Below, piece by piece: positions 13,499 through 25,515 of a stretch of DNA of 64,000 bases; within the stretch, counting starts at the first letter, position 1; the number at the start of each line of letters is the position of its first letter. The stretch comes from Syngnathus acus (Eukaryota; Chordata; Actinopteri; Syngnathiformes; Syngnathidae), in NCBI RefSeq assembly GCF_901709675.1, contig NC_051099.1, positions 9,986,501-10,050,500 of the forward strand, in the 5' to 3' direction. The notes beneath the pieces were generated by a model, which made no database searches, was not told where the DNA came from, and saw only the letters and a program-made list of their open reading frames with translations. The position numbers and the translations under genes are program-made.

Positions 13499-13508
13499 AC
13501 GCACTGGC
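13499..13508 (+). other. Self-priming primer binding site, element 1
   Basis: ACGCACTGGC begins two bases after the 5' LTR and pairs perfectly over 10 bases with 13185-13194. The leader between LTR and the gag ATG at 13514 is only 17 bp and does not begin with the TGG expected of a tRNA-primed site. Confidence 0.6.
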
Positions 13509-13513
13509 CAGAC

Positions 13514-16500
13514 ATGGACTCGGCAGAGCCGGAACAGTTGGCTGCCGCAGTGCGCTCCCAGGCATCGACGCTGGGCCAACACCAGCAGCAGGTCAGTGCC
13601 CTGGGAGTGGATGTCCGTGAGATCCGGGCAACCCAAGAGGAATTCAGAGCGGCGGTGGCCGCCCAGGTGGAATCGCTGGGCCGACAGATGCAGGGCATTG
13701 TCACGCTGCTGACCGCTGGACCAACAGCGACCCCCAGTCCGCCAGTGCCCCCCCCGACCGAGCGGCCGATTCCCGCGCCCATGACAATGGGAGTCAGGCT
13801 GGCTCCCCCGGAACGATACGCTGGGGAACCCGGGGGCAGCAAGGCATTCGTCACCGGGTGTGAAATGCAATTCGAGCGGTCTCCAGGCGATTTCCCCACC
13901 GAGCGCTCCCGGATGGCCTACATGATCTCTTACCTGACAGGAAGAGCCCGGGCGTGGGCAATGGCAGAATGGGCCCGGGATTCCGTCACCTGCCGATCTC
14001 TCGCCGCGTTCGTCGAAGCCCTGCGCATGGTGTTCGATCCTGTCTCCTCGGACCGTGAAAAAGCGCGGGAGCTGAGCCAGCTGTCCCAGGGGCGTGAGTC
14101 AGTCAGCGACTACGCGATCCGCTTCCGCACTCTGGCCACAGAATGCGGGTGGAACCAGATGGCCCTGTATGATATCTTCCTCAAGGGTCTTTCTGGAACC
14201 ATCCAGGACCAGCTCGTTCCCCTCGATCTCCCCGCTGACCTCGACGCGCTCATCGCGCTGGCTGTCCGCACCGACAATCGCCTGCAGGAAAGAAGGAGGC
14301 AGCGCGCAAGCCGGAGCGCTTCCGTCTTCCCCCCCTCGGCCGGGTTGGCATCGCCGCACCTCGAGATCCCGCACCAACCATCGAACACGGCACTGCTACC
14401 GCCCGGGGCGGAACCCATGCAACTAGGCAGAGCCAAGTTGAGCGCCGAGGAGAAGCAGCGCCGACGCCAGGAAGGTCGTTGCTACTACTGCGGCGCTCTG
14501 GGACATATCGTCGGCTCCTGCCCCGAGAAACGAACCATGAAGGTAAGCGCCTTCTCCGGTAGCCCGCGGAAGGTTCGGACCCTACCCATCGGCACGCTTA
14601 CATGCCTTGGGAAAATCACCCAGCTCGGGGTGCTAATTGACTCCGGGGCAGATGAGAGTATGATCGACTGGACTTTTGCTCGGAGGCTGGGAATAAGAAC
14701 TGAACCGCTAGCCACGACCGTGAAAGCCGAGGCGCTCAATGGTCAGGCGCTTTTTGAGATAACCCATGTAACCGAACCTCTCTCACTATCTTTCGGGAGT
14801 CATCACGAGAAAGTCCGACTACATGTGATAACCTCCCCCAAGAATCCAATTATACTCGGGTACCCGTGGCTGTCGCTCCACAATCCAACCATGGACTGGG
14901 CGTCCGGGGAGATAAGGGGATGGGGACCCAGTTGCCAAGAGTCATGTGTCGCACCTAAACCCCCGATCAGCCTTAACCGTAGCTCTGACTCCGAAACCCC
15001 TGATCTCACCGGTGTACCAGTCTGTTACCACCAACTCGCGGAAGCATTTAGCAAAGCCAAGGCTAGCTCGCTACCGCCCCACCGTCCTTACGACTGCGCT
15101 ATAGAGCTTCTGCCTGGGGCTACGATACCCAAGGGGAGGCTTTATTCCCTCTCGGAACCCGAAAAACAAGCTCTGAATGAGTACATAGACGCGTCGCTTA
15201 AGGCGGGACTGATCAGACCCTCATCCTCCCCTGCAGGGGCCGGATTTTTCTTTGTGGGCAAAAAAGACGGTACCCTACGCCCCTGCATAGACTATAGCCC
15301 TCTCAACCAGATCACTATTAAAAATCGATACCCTCTTCCACTCATGGCGACGGTCTTCGATCAGTTGCAGCAAGCTCGGGTCTTCACCAAACTGGATTTG
15401 CGTAACGCTTACCACCTCGTGCGCATCCGGGAGGGAGACGAATGGAAGACGGGATTCAACACCCCTCGAGGACACTTTGAGTACCTGGTGATGCCATTTG
15501 GTCTCACCAATGCCCCCGCAGTATTTCAAGCCATGATTAACGATGTTCTGGGAGACTTTATAGATCGTTTTGTTTATGTCTATTTGGATGACATTCTTAT
15601 CTATTCACCTGATACGGAGACCCATGAGAACCATGTTAGATCGGTCCTGCAACGCCTCCTGGACCATCACCTTTACGTGAAGGCGGAGAAGAGCGAGTTC
15701 CACGTCGACACTATTTCCTTCCTTGGCTTCATCATACACCCCGGTAAGGTCCAAATGGACCCAGCCAAAGTAAGCGCCGTAACCCAATGGCCCAGACCCG
15801 ATAACCGCAAAAAAGTGCAGCAATTTCTAGGCTTTGCTAATTTCTACAGACGTTTCATCCGAGGTTTCAGTGCCACAGCGGCCCCGCTGCATGCTCTGAC
15901 TTCTCCAGCCGCCCCCTTCCGTTGGACGGCGGAAGCAGAGGCTGCCTTCCAGGAGCTAAAGAGGCGATTCAGCACCGCCCCGATCCTCACACTGCCCGAC
16001 CCCTCTCGTCAGTTCGTGGTGGAGGTTGACGCCTCCAGTCGAGGAATCGGCGCCGTCCTGTCCCAAAGGTCACCAGAGGACAACAAGCTTCATCCGTGCG
16101 CTTACCTGTCCCGGCGGATGACCCCCGCCGAACAGAACTACGACGTGGGTGATCGAGAATTGTTGGCGGTGAAGCAGGCGCTCGAGGAGTGGAGACACTG
16201 GCTGGAGGGAGCCCAACAACCATTCTTAGTATGGACGGATCATAAGAACTTGCAGTACCTCAAGAACGCAAAACGGCTGAACTCACGCCAGGCTCGTTGG
16301 TCGCTCTTTTTCAACCGTTTCAATTTCACCCTGTCCTACAGACCGGGAGCAAAGAATGTCAAACCTGATGCCCTGTCCCGCGTCTACAGTCCGGATCCGG
16401 AGGCCAAGGAGCCCGAACCCATTCTTCGTCCTCACTGTGTGGTAGGGGCCGTTACCTGGCCCGTAGAAGACCAAGTAAAGCAGGCCAACGGTGACGCACC

Positions 16501-17842
16501 ACCCCCTGACAACTGCCCGACGAATCGACTTTTTGTGCCGCCCGAGCTGCGTTCCCGAGTCGTCCACTGGGGACACACCTCCCGGCTCGCCTGTCATCCC
16601 GGCGTTCGACGAACCCTGTACGTTGTGCAGCAGCGATTCTGGTGGCCCTCCATGGCGGCCGACGTCAGGGAGTACGTGGCAGCCTGCTCCGTCTGTGCGC
16701 GCAACAAGAACACCCCCGGCACCCGGGTGGGGTTGCTGCAACCCCTCCCCATTCCCTCCCGTCCCTGGGCCGACCTCTCTGTAGATTTTGTCACTGGGCT
16801 TCCCGTTTCCAAGGGGAAGACCACGATACTCACTGTGGTGGACCGGTTCTCCAAAATGGCCCATTTCATTGCCCTGCCCAAATTACCCTCAGCAAAGCGA
16901 ACAGCCGAAGTCCTCATGGACCATGTTTTTAGAGTACACGGATTCCCGCGGACTGTCACATCGGATAGGGGGCCCCAATTCGTGTCTCGCTTCTGGAAAG
17001 AGTTCTGCAGACACATAGGAGCCACCGTGTGCCTCACTTCGGGCTATCACCCGGAGGCGAACGGCCAGGCGGAGCGCGTCAATCAGCAGCTGGAAACAGG
17101 CCTCCGCTGCCTGGTGGCCCAGAACCCCTCCTCCTGGAGTAAGAACCTGATCTGGGTGGAATACGCCCATAACTCCCTCCCTACCACTGCTACGGGGATG
17201 TCCCCTTTCATGTGCGTCTTTGGCTATCAGCCCCCGGTCTTCCCTGACAATGAGCCAGAGGTGTCGGTGACCTCGGCGCGCGCCGTGGTGAGACGATGCC
17301 GTCGCATCTGGGCGGCGGCGCGTGCCACGCTGGTCCGCCAGGGGGACCGAGTGAAGAGGATGGCCGACCGGAGACGACGGCCGGCGCCCGCCTACCAGCG
17401 GGGCCAACGGGTCTGGCTGTCCGCTCGGGATCTTCCGCTCCAAGTGGGCTCCAGGAAGCTGGCCCCCCGTTTTGTGGGGCCTTTTCCCATCTCCAAGGTC
17501 GTGAATCCGGCCGCTGTACGGCTTCGCCTGCCCCGGTCCCTCGCTGTGCATCCCACCTTCCACGTCGGGAAGATCAAGCCGGTCAGGGAGAGTGAGATGG
17601 TGCCGGCTCCCGAGCCGCCTCCGTCTCCGCGGACTGTGGGGGGTGGGCCTGCGTACACGGTCAAGGAACTACTGGACGTGCGCAGGAGGGGACGAGGCTG
17701 GCAGTTCCTGGTCGACTGGGAGGGTTATGGGCCAGAGGAGCGGCAATGGGTGCCGCGCAGTTTTATCTTGGATCCTGGTCTGCTGGACGACTTCTACGCT
17801 GCTCACCCAGATGCTCCTGGTCCGTCTGGGATCCGGCCCTAG
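13514..17842 (+). CDS. gag-pol: Gag-Pol polyprotein, sushi-type chromovirus
   Basis: One uninterrupted 1442-residue frame from a strong-context ATG (GACATGG) just after the primer site. Order: Gag with a predicted N-terminal coiled coil and a sushi/PEG10-like capsid region; CCHC knuckle at about 323-336 (CX2CX4HX4C); aspartic protease DSGA at 376; reverse transcriptase from about 520 with YLDD at 690-693; RNase H (first Asp about 839); integrase with HX6H-X29-CX2C zinc finger and catalytic D1091, D1151, E1187 (35 residues between the last two); chromodomain about 1381-1419. All catalytic residues expected of the family are present and there is no stop or frameshift, so no frameshift is needed between gag and pol. 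The frame is open upstream to 13085 and includes an in-frame ATG at 13205 in the LTR, which would add 103 residues. ATG 13085 lies before the putative RNA start and is an unlikely start. The protein should make virus-like particles, copy the RNA and integrate it. Confidence 0.95.
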   Translation: MDSAEPEQLAAAVRSQASTLGQHQQQVSALGVDVREIRATQEEFRAAVAAQVESLGRQMQGIVTLLTAGPTATPSPPVPPPTERPIPAPMTMGVRLAPPERYAGEPGGSKAFVTGCEMQFERSPGDFPTERSRMAYMISYLTGRARAWAMAEWARDSVTCRSLAAFVEALRMVFDPVSSDREKARELSQLSQGRESVSDYAIRFRTLATECGWNQMALYDIFLKGLSGTIQDQLVPLDLPADLDALIALAVRTDNRLQERRRQRASRSASVFPPSAGLASPHLEIPHQPSNTALLPPGAEPMQLGRAKLSAEEKQRRRQEGRCYYCGALGHIVGSCPEKRTMKVSAFSGSPRKVRTLPIGTLTCLGKITQLGVLIDSGADESMIDWTFARRLGIRTEPLATTVKAEALNGQALFEITHVTEPLSLSFGSHHEKVRLHVITSPKNPIILGYPWLSLHNPTMDWASGEIRGWGPSCQESCVAPKPPISLNRSSDSETPDLTGVPVCYHQLAEAFSKAKASSLPPHRPYDCAIELLPGATIPKGRLYSLSEPEKQALNEYIDASLKAGLIRPSSSPAGAGFFFVGKKDGTLRPCIDYSPLNQITIKNRYPLPLMATVFDQLQQARVFTKLDLRNAYHLVRIREGDEWKTGFNTPRGHFEYLVMPFGLTNAPAVFQAMINDVLGDFIDRFVYVYLDDILIYSPDTETHENHVRSVLQRLLDHHLYVKAEKSEFHVDTISFLGFIIHPGKVQMDPAKVSAVTQWPRPDNRKKVQQFLGFANFYRRFIRGFSATAAPLHALTSPAAPFRWTAEAEAAFQELKRRFSTAPILTLPDPSRQFVVEVDASSRGIGAVLSQRSPEDNKLHPCAYLSRRMTPAEQNYDVGDRELLAVKQALEEWRHWLEGAQQPFLVWTDHKNLQYLKNAKRLNSRQARWSLFFNRFNFTLSYRPGAKNVKPDALSRVYSPDPEAKEPEPILRPHCVVGAVTWPVEDQVKQANGDAPPPDNCPTNRLFVPPELRSRVVHWGHTSRLACHPGVRRTLYVVQQRFWWPSMAADVREYVAACSVCARNKNTPGTRVGLLQPLPIPSRPWADLSVDFVTGLPVSKGKTTILTVVDRFSKMAHFIALPKLPSAKRTAEVLMDHVFRVHGFPRTVTSDRGPQFVSRFWKEFCRHIGATVCLTSGYHPEANGQAERVNQQLETGLRCLVAQNPSSWSKNLIWVEYAHNSLPTTATGMSPFMCVFGYQPPVFPDNEPEVSVTSARAVVRRCRRIWAAARATLVRQGDRVKRMADRRRRPAPAYQRGQRVWLSARDLPLQVGSRKLAPRFVGPFPISKVVNPAAVRLRLPRSLAVHPTFHVGKIKPVRESEMVPAPEPPPSPRTVGGGPAYTVKELLDVRRRGRGWQFLVDWEGYGPEERQWVPRSFILDPGLLDDFYAAHPDAPGPSGIRP

Positions 17843-17851
17843 AGGGGGGGG
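17841..17851 (+). other. Polypurine tract, element 1
   Basis: AGA followed by eight G residues, beginning within the stop codon TAG and ending three bases before the 3' LTR. This is the expected site for plus-strand DNA priming. Confidence 0.8.
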
Positions 17852-17854
17852 TTA

Positions 17855-18400
17855 TGTCATGCTGTCCGGTTTTGTAGGTTGTTTTGTTTTGTCTTGTCCG
17901 TCATGTTCTAACTTCCTGTTTTATTTTGTACATCACATTCCAGATCACTGGTCCTTCCGCTGCACGCTCGTTCACTTGACCTCCCCGTTTGTTAACCACG
18001 TACACCTGTGTCGTCCGCCCTGATTGTCTGCACCTGTGTCCTTCCCCTTCTGTGTGTGTATTTAGCCTGCGTCTTCCCCTTGTCCTCTGCCAGTGCGTCT
18101 TGCAAGCCATGACCACCAGTGACTCCATAGCCACGGATTTAGCCCTTGATTGCCTTGCTCACAGAGACCTCTTTGTCCACGCTTTGTGGGTTGTGCGTGA
18201 GACCTTGCCTTCGTTTTTTCCTCAGTTTGAGGCACCTTTGTTTTTGCCCTTTTTCCCTCAGTTTGAGGCGCCTTTGTTTTTGCCTTTTTTCCCTCAGTGT
18301 GAGGCACCTTTGTTTTTGGAGCGGTCATCCGCCGAAGAAATAAAACACCTTGAACTGTCGAAACTCTGCATTCGAGTCCTCTCCCTGCCTGAGCCTGACA
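17855..18400 (+). repeat. 3' LTR of element 1
   Basis: 546 bp, two substitutions from the 5' LTR. AATAAA at 18339-18344 is the likely polyadenylation signal. Followed directly by the target duplication CTCAG at 18401-18405. Confidence 0.96.
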
Positions 18401-21400
18401 CTCAGCTCGTCGAGAAAATGCGCTCTAAGCAATACAATTAAAAATGCTCATAAAACATAAACCAAACGTTGCAGGTGGTCATTTCTTCATGTGCAGTGAT
18501 AAACTCGGCACTCTGAAGCACCCAAGAGCGCTTTTTACTTTGCCAACCTAACCAGAGTGACGGGAGAGGCACCATCCAGAAAACGTGCTCAGCTCATCGA
18601 GAAAATGCGATTTAAGCAATAAAACTAAAAATGCTTATAAAACATAAACCAAACGTTGCAGGTGGTCATTTCTGCATGCGCAGTGATAAACTGGGCACTC
18701 TGAAGCCCCCAAGAGCACTTTTTACTATGCCAACCTAACCAGAGTGACGGGAGAGGCACCATCCAGAAAACGTGCTCAGCTCGTCGAGAAAATGCGATTT
18801 AAGCAATAAAACAAAAAATGCTTATAAAACATAAACCAAACGTTGCAGGTGGTCATTTCTGCATGCGCAGTGATAAACTCGGCACTCTGAAGCACCCAAG
18901 AGCGCTTTTTACTAGAAAACGTGCTCAGCTCGTCGAGAAAATGCGCTCTAAGCAATACAATTAAAAATGCTTATAAAACATAAACCAAACGTTGCAGGTG
19001 GTCATTTCTGCATGCGCAGTGATAAACTGGGCACTCTGAAGACCCCAAGAGCACTTTTTACTATGCCAACCTAACCAGAGTGACGGGAGAGGCACCATCC
19101 AGAAAACGTGCTCAGCTCGTCGAGAAAATGCGATTTAAGCAATAAAACAAAAAATGCTTATAAAACATAAACCAAACGTTGCAGGTGGTCATTTCTGCAT
19201 GCGCAGTGATAAACTCGGCACTCTGAAGCACCCAAGAGCGCTTTTTACTAGAAAACGTGCTCAGCTCGTCGAGAAAATGCGCTCTAAGCAATACAATTAA
19301 AAATGCTTATAAAACATAAACCAAACGTTGCAGGTGGTCATTTCTGCATGCGCAGTGATAAACTGGGCACTCTCAAGCCCCCAAGAGCACTTTTTACTAT
19401 GCCAACCTAACCAGAGTGACGGGAGAGGCACCATCCAGAAAACGTGCTCAGCTCGTCGAGAAAATGCGATTTAAGCAATAAAACAAAAAATGCTTATAAA
19501 ACATAAACCAAACGTTGCAGGTGGTCATTTCTTCATGCGCAGTGATAAACTCGGCACTCTGAAGCACCCAAGAGCGCTTTTTACTTTGCCAACCTAACCA
19601 GAGTGACGGGAGAGGCACCATCCAGAAAACGTGCTCAGCTCGTCGAGAAAATGCGATTTAAGCAATAAAACTAAAAATGCTTATAAAACATAAACCAAAC
19701 GTTGCAGGTGGTCATTTCTGCATGCGCAGTGATAAACTGGGCACTCTGAAGCCCCCAAGAGCACTTTTTACTATGCCAACCTAACCAGAGTGACGGGAGA
19801 GGCACCATCCAGAAAACGTGCTCAGCTCGTCGAGAAAATGCGATTTAAGCAATAAAATTAAAAATGCTTATAAAACATAAACCAAACGTTGCAGGTGGTC
19901 ATTTCTTCATGCGCAGTGATAAACTCGGCACTCTGAAGCACCCAAGAGCGCTTTTAACTAGAAAACGTGCTCAGCTCGTCGAGAAAATGCGCTCTAAACA
20001 ATACAATTAAAAATGCTCATAAAACATAAACCAAACGTTGCAGGTGGTCATTTCTTCATGTGCAGTGATAAACTCGGCACTCTGAAGCACCCAAGAGCGC
20101 TTTTTACTTTGCCAACCTAACCAGAGTGACGGGAGAGGCACCATCCAGAAAACGTGCTCAGCTCATCGAGAAAATGCGATTTAAGCAATAAAACTAAAAA
20201 TGCTTATAAAACATAAACCAAACGTTGCAGGTGGTCATTTCTGCATGCGCAGTGATAAACTGGGCACTCTGAAGCCCCCAAGAGCACTTTTTACTATGCC
20301 AACCTAACCAGAGTGACGGGAGAGGCACCATCCAGAAAACGTGCTCAGCTCGTCGAGAAAATGCGATTTAAGCAATAAAACAAAAAATGCTTATAAAACA
20401 TAAACCAAACGTTGCAGGTGGTCATTTCTGCATGCGCAGTGATAAACTCGGCACTCTGAAGCACCCAAGAGCGCTTTTTACTAGAAAACGTGCTCAGCTC
20501 GTCGAGAAAATGCGCTCTAAGCAATACAATTAAAAATGCTTATAAAACATAAACCAAACGTTGCAGGTGGTCATTTCTGCATGCGCAGTGATAAACTGGG
20601 CACTCTCAAGCCCCCAAGAGCACTTTTTACTATGCCAACCTAACCAGAGTGACGGGAGAGGCACCATCCAGAAAACGTGCTCAGCTCGTCGAGAAAATGC
20701 GATTTAAGCAATAAAACAAAAAATGCTTATAAAACATAAACCAAACGTTGCAGGTGGTCATTTCTTCATGCGCAGTGATAAACTCGGCACTCTGAAGCAC
20801 CCAAGAGCGCTTTTTACTTTGCCAACCTAACCAGAGTGACGGGAGAGGCACCATCCAGAAAACGTGCTCAGCTCGTCGAGAAAATGCGATTTAAGCAATA
20901 AAACTAAAAATGCTTATAAAACATAAACCAAACGTTGCAGGTGGTCATTTCTGCATGCGCAGTGATAAACTGGGCACTCGGAAGCCCCCAAGAGCACTTT
21001 TTACTTTGCCAACCTAACCAGAGTGACGGGAGAGGCACCATCCAGAAAACGTGCTCAGCTCGTCGAGAAAATGCGATTTAAGCAATAAAACTAAAAATGC
21101 TTATAAAACATAAACCAAACGTTGCAGGTGGTTATTTCTGCATGCGCAGTGATAAACTGGGCACTCTGAAGCCCCCAAGAGCACTTTTTACTAGAAAACG
21201 TGCTCAGCTCGTCGAGAAAATGCGCTCTAAGCAATACAATTAAAAATGCTCATAAAACATAAACCAAACGTTGCAGGTGGTCATTTCTTCATGTGCAGTG
21301 ATAAACTCGGCACTCTGAAGCACCCAAGAGCGCTTTTTACTTTGCCAACTTAACCAGAGTGACGGGAGAGGCACCATCCAGAAAACGTGCTCAGCTCATC

Positions 21401-23642
21401 GAGAAAATGCGATTTAAGCAATAAAACTAAAAATGCTTATAAAACATAAACCAAACGTTGCAGGTGGTCATTTCTGCATGCGCAGTGATAAACTGGGCAC
21501 TCTGAAGCCCCCAAGAGCACTTTTTACTATGCCAACCTAACCAGAGTGACGGGAGAGGCACCATCCAGAAAACGTGCTCAGCTCGTCGAGAAAATGCGAT
21601 TTAAGCAATAAAACAAAAAATGCTTATAAAACATAAACCAAACGTTGCAGGTGGTCATTTCTGCATGCGCAGTGATAAACTCGGCACTCTGAAGCACCCA
21701 AGAGCGCTTTTTACTAGAAAACGTGCTCAGCTCGTCGAGAAAATGCGCTCTAAGCAATACAATTAAAAATGCTTATAAAACATAAACCAAACGTTGCAGG
21801 TGGTCATTTCTGCATGCGCAGTGATAAACTGGGCACTCTCAAGCCCCCAAGAGCACTTTTTACTATGCCAACCTAACCAGAGTGACGGGAGAGGCACCAT
21901 CCAGAAAACGTGCTCAGCTCGTCGAGAAAATGCGATTTAAGCAATAAAACAAAAAATGCTTATAAAACATAAACCAAACGTTGCAGGTGGTCATTTCTTC
22001 ATGCGCAGTGATAAACTCGGCACTCTGAAGCACCCAAGAGCGCTTTTTACTTTGCCAACCTAACCAGAGTGACGGGAGAGGCACCATCCAGAAAACGTGC
22101 TCAGCTCGTCGAGAAAATGCGATTTAAGCAATAAAACTAAAAATGCTTATAAAACATAAACCAAACGTTGCAGGTGGTCATTTCTGCATGCGCAGTGATA
22201 AACTGGGCACTCTGAAGCCCCCAAGAGCACTTTTTACTATGCCAACCTAACCAGAGTGACGGGAGAGGCACCATCCAGAAAACGTGCTCAGCTCGTCGAG
22301 AAAATGCGATTTAAGCAATAAAACTAAAAATGCTTATAAAACATAAACCAAACGTTGCAGGTGGTTATTTCTGCATGCGCAGTGATAAACTGGGCACTCT
22401 GAAGCCCCCAAGAGCACTTTTTACTAGAAAACGTGCTCAGCTCGTCGAGAAAATGCGCTCTAAGCAATACAATTAAAAATGCTCATAAAACATAAACCAA
22501 ACGTTGCAGGTGGTCATTTCTTCATGTGCAGTGATAAACTCGGCACTCTGAAGCACCCAAGAGCGCTTTTTACTTTGCCAACCTAACCAGAGTGAAGGGA
22601 GAGGCACCATCCAGAAAACGTGCTCAGCTCATCGAGAAAATGCGATTTAAGCAATAAAACTAAAAATGCTTATAAAACATAAACCAAACGTTGCAGGTGG
22701 TTATTTCTGCATGCGCAGTGATAAACTGGGCACTCTGAAGCCCCCAAGAGCACTTTTTACTATGCCAACCTAACCAGAGTGACGGGAGAGGCACCATCCA
22801 GAAAACGTGCTCAGCTCGTCGAGAAAATGCGATTTAAGCAATAAAACAAAAAATGCTTATAAAACATAAACCAAACGTTGCAGGTGGTCATTTCTGCATG
22901 CGCAGTGATAAACTCTGCACTCTGAAGCACCCAAGAGCGCTTTTTACTAGAAAACGTGCTCAGCTCGTCGAGAAAATGCGCTCTAAGCAATACAATTAAA
23001 AATGCTTATAAAACATAAACCAAACGTTGCAGGTGGTCATTTCTGCATGCGCAGTGATAAACTGGGCACTCTGAAGCCCCCAAGAGCACTTTTTACTATG
23101 CCAACCTAACCAGAGTGACGGGAGAGGCACCATCCAGAAAACGTGCTCAGCTCGTCGAGAAAATGCGATTTAAGCAATAAAACAAAAAATGCTTATAAAA
23201 CATAAACCAAACGTTGCAGGTGGTCATTTCTTCATGCGCAGTGATAAACCCGGCACTCTGAAGCACCCAAGAGCGCTTTTTACTAGAAAACGTGCTCAGC
23301 TCGTCGAGAACATGCGCTCTAAGCAATACAATAAAAAATGCTTATAAAACATAAACCAAACGTTGCAGGTGGTCATTTCTTCATGCGCAGTGATAAACTC
23401 GACACTCTGAAGCACCCAAGAGCACTTTTTACTTTGCCAACCTAACCAGAGTGACGGGAGAGGCACCATCCAGAAAACGTGCTCAGCTCGTCGAGAAAAT
23501 GCGATTTAAGCAATAAAACTAAAAATGCTTATAAAACATAAACAAAACGTTGCAGGTTGTCATTTCTTCACGCGCAGTGATAAACTCCGCACTCTGAAGG
23601 ACCCAAGAGCGCTTTTTACTTTGCCAACTTAACCAGAGTGAC
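18401..23642. repeat. Satellite A array, block 2 continued (right of LTR element 1)
   Basis: Resumes in the same monomer that was cut at 12950, then runs as 187/149-bp monomers. A marker substitution (GGTGGTTATTTCTG) recurs at 21131 and 22364, exactly 1233 bp apart, showing adjacent higher-order copies; a further copy of that variant lies near 22700. The last monomer before 23643 is the boundary variant with CCGCACTCTGAAGGACCC. Confidence 0.96.
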
Positions 23643-25515
23643 GTGAGGCGACCGGGTGCGGACGCTAACTCACGCCCGGCAAGAGCGCTCGGAAGGCGGA
23701 TAGGCTTTCACGGAAGCCCGGCCAGCTGGTCCGCGGGCCAAATAGGGTTCCATAAGGGACCGGGCGCGGACGCTAACCCACGCCAGGCATGAGAGCTCGG
23801 AAGGCGGATAGGCTTTCACGGAAATCCCGCCGGCCGGTCCGCGGGCCAAATAGGGTCCCATAAAGAACCGGGCGCGGTCTCTAACTCACGCCCGGCAGGA
23901 GTGCTCGGAGGGCGGATAGGCATTCACGGAGGTCCCGCCAGCCGGTCCGCGGGCTATTTAGGGTCCCATAACTGACCGGGCGCGGTCTCTAACTCAGGCC
24001 CGGCAGGAGTGCTCGGAGGGCGGATAGGCATTCACGGAGGTCCCGCTAGCCGGTCCGCGGGCCATTCGGGGTCCCATACAAGACCGGGCGCGGTCTCTAA
24101 CTAAGGCCCGGCAGGAGTGCTCGGAGGGCGGATAGGCATTCACGGAGGTCCCGCCAGCCGGTCCGCGGGCCATTCAGGGTCCCATACATGACCGGGCGTG
24201 GTCTTTAACTCAGGCCCGGCAGGAGTGTTCGGAGGGCGGATAGGCATTCACGGAGGTTCCGCCAGCAGGTCCGCGGGCTATTTAGGGTCCCATAACTGAC
24301 CGCGCGCGGTCTCTAACTCAGGCCCGGCAGGAGTGCTCGGAGGGTGGATAGGCATTCACGGAGGTCCCGCCAGCCGGTCCGCGGGCCATTCAGGGTCCCA
24401 TACGTGACCGGGCGCGGTCTCTAACTCAGGCCCGGCAGGAGTGCTCGGAGGGCGGATAGGCATTCACGGAGGTCCCGCCAGCCGGTCCGCGGGCCATTCA
24501 GGGTCCCATACATGACCGGGCGCGGTCTCTAACTCAGGCCCGGCAGCAGTGCTCGGAGGGCGGATAGGCATTCACGGAGGTCCCGCCAGCCGGTCCACGG
24601 GCCATTCAGGGTCCCATACATGACCGGGCGCGGTCTCTAACTCAGGCCCGGCAGGAGTGCTCGGAGGGCGGATAGGCATTCACGGAGGTCCCGCCAGCCG
24701 GTCCGCGGGCCATTCAGGGTCCCATACATGACTGGGCGCGGTCTCTAACTCAGGCCCGGCAGCAGTGCTCGGAGGGCGGATAGGCATTCACGGAGGTCCC
24801 GCCAGCCGGTCCGCGGGCCATTCAGGGTCCCATACATGACCGGGCGCGGTCTCTAACTCAGTCCCGGCAGGAGTGCTCGGAGGGCGGATAGGCATTCACG
24901 GAGGTCCCGCCAGCCGGTCCGCGGGCCATTCAGGGTCCCATACATGACCGGGCGCGGTCTCTAACTCAGGCCCGGCAGCAGTGCTCGGAGGGCGGATAGG
25001 CATTCACGGAGGTCCCGCCAGCCGGTCCGCGGGCCATTTAGGGTCCCATAAGGGACCGGGCGCGGTCTCTAACTCACGACCGGCAGGAGTGCTCGGAGGG
25101 CGAATAGGCTTTCACGAAGGTACCGCCAGCCGGTCCGCGGGCCATTTAGGGTCCCATAAGTGACCGGGCGCGGTCTCGAACTCACGCCCGGCAGGGGTGC
25201 TCGGAGGGCGGATAGGCTTTCACGGTGGTACCGCCAGCCGGTCCGCGGGCCATTTAGGGTCCCATAAGTGACCGGGCGCGGTCTCTAACTCAGGCCCGGC
25301 AGGAGTGCTCGGAGGGCGGATAGGCATTCACGGAGGTACCGCCAGCCGGTCCGCGGGCCAATTAGGGTCCCATAAGTGACCGGGCGCGGTCTCTAACCCA
25401 CGCCCGGCAGGAGTGCTCGGAGGGCGGACAGGCTTTCACGGAGCTCCCGCCAGCCGGTCCGCGGGCCAAATAGGGTCCCATAAGGGACCGGGGGCGGACG
25501 CTAAACCACGCACTC
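23643..25515. repeat. Satellite B block 2
   Basis: 17 x 108 + 37 bp, with the same left and right junction sequences as block 1. It carries the same ordered private variants (CGCGCGCGG near 24301, GTGGTCTTTAACT, ACTGGGCGCG, CTCAGTCCCGG, GGTCTCGAACTC), but the ACTGGG and CTCAGTCCC dimer is single here and double in block 1. It is therefore a paralogue of block 1 by segmental duplication. Confidence 0.96.

Larger units (their letters stand above)
12951..18400 (+). mobile_element. Full-length Ty3/Gypsy (Tf1/sushi-type chromovirus) LTR retrotransposon
   Basis: A complete 5450-bp element inserted in a satellite A monomer. It has two 546-bp LTRs (TGTCAT...CTGACA), a 17-bp leader, one gag-pol frame and a polypurine tract before the 3' LTR. 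The LTRs differ by eye at only two positions (CCAGCGACT versus CCAGTGACT; CTGCCGGAG versus CTGCCTGAG), so the insertion is recent. The 5-bp target CTCAG is duplicated at 12946-12950 and 18401-18405 and the intact site is seen in neighbouring monomers. Domain order protease-RT-RNase H-integrase plus a terminal chromodomain places it among chromoviruses; the gag type and self-priming leader point to the Tf1/sushi group of fishes. It is possibly still capable of movement. Confidence 0.96.
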
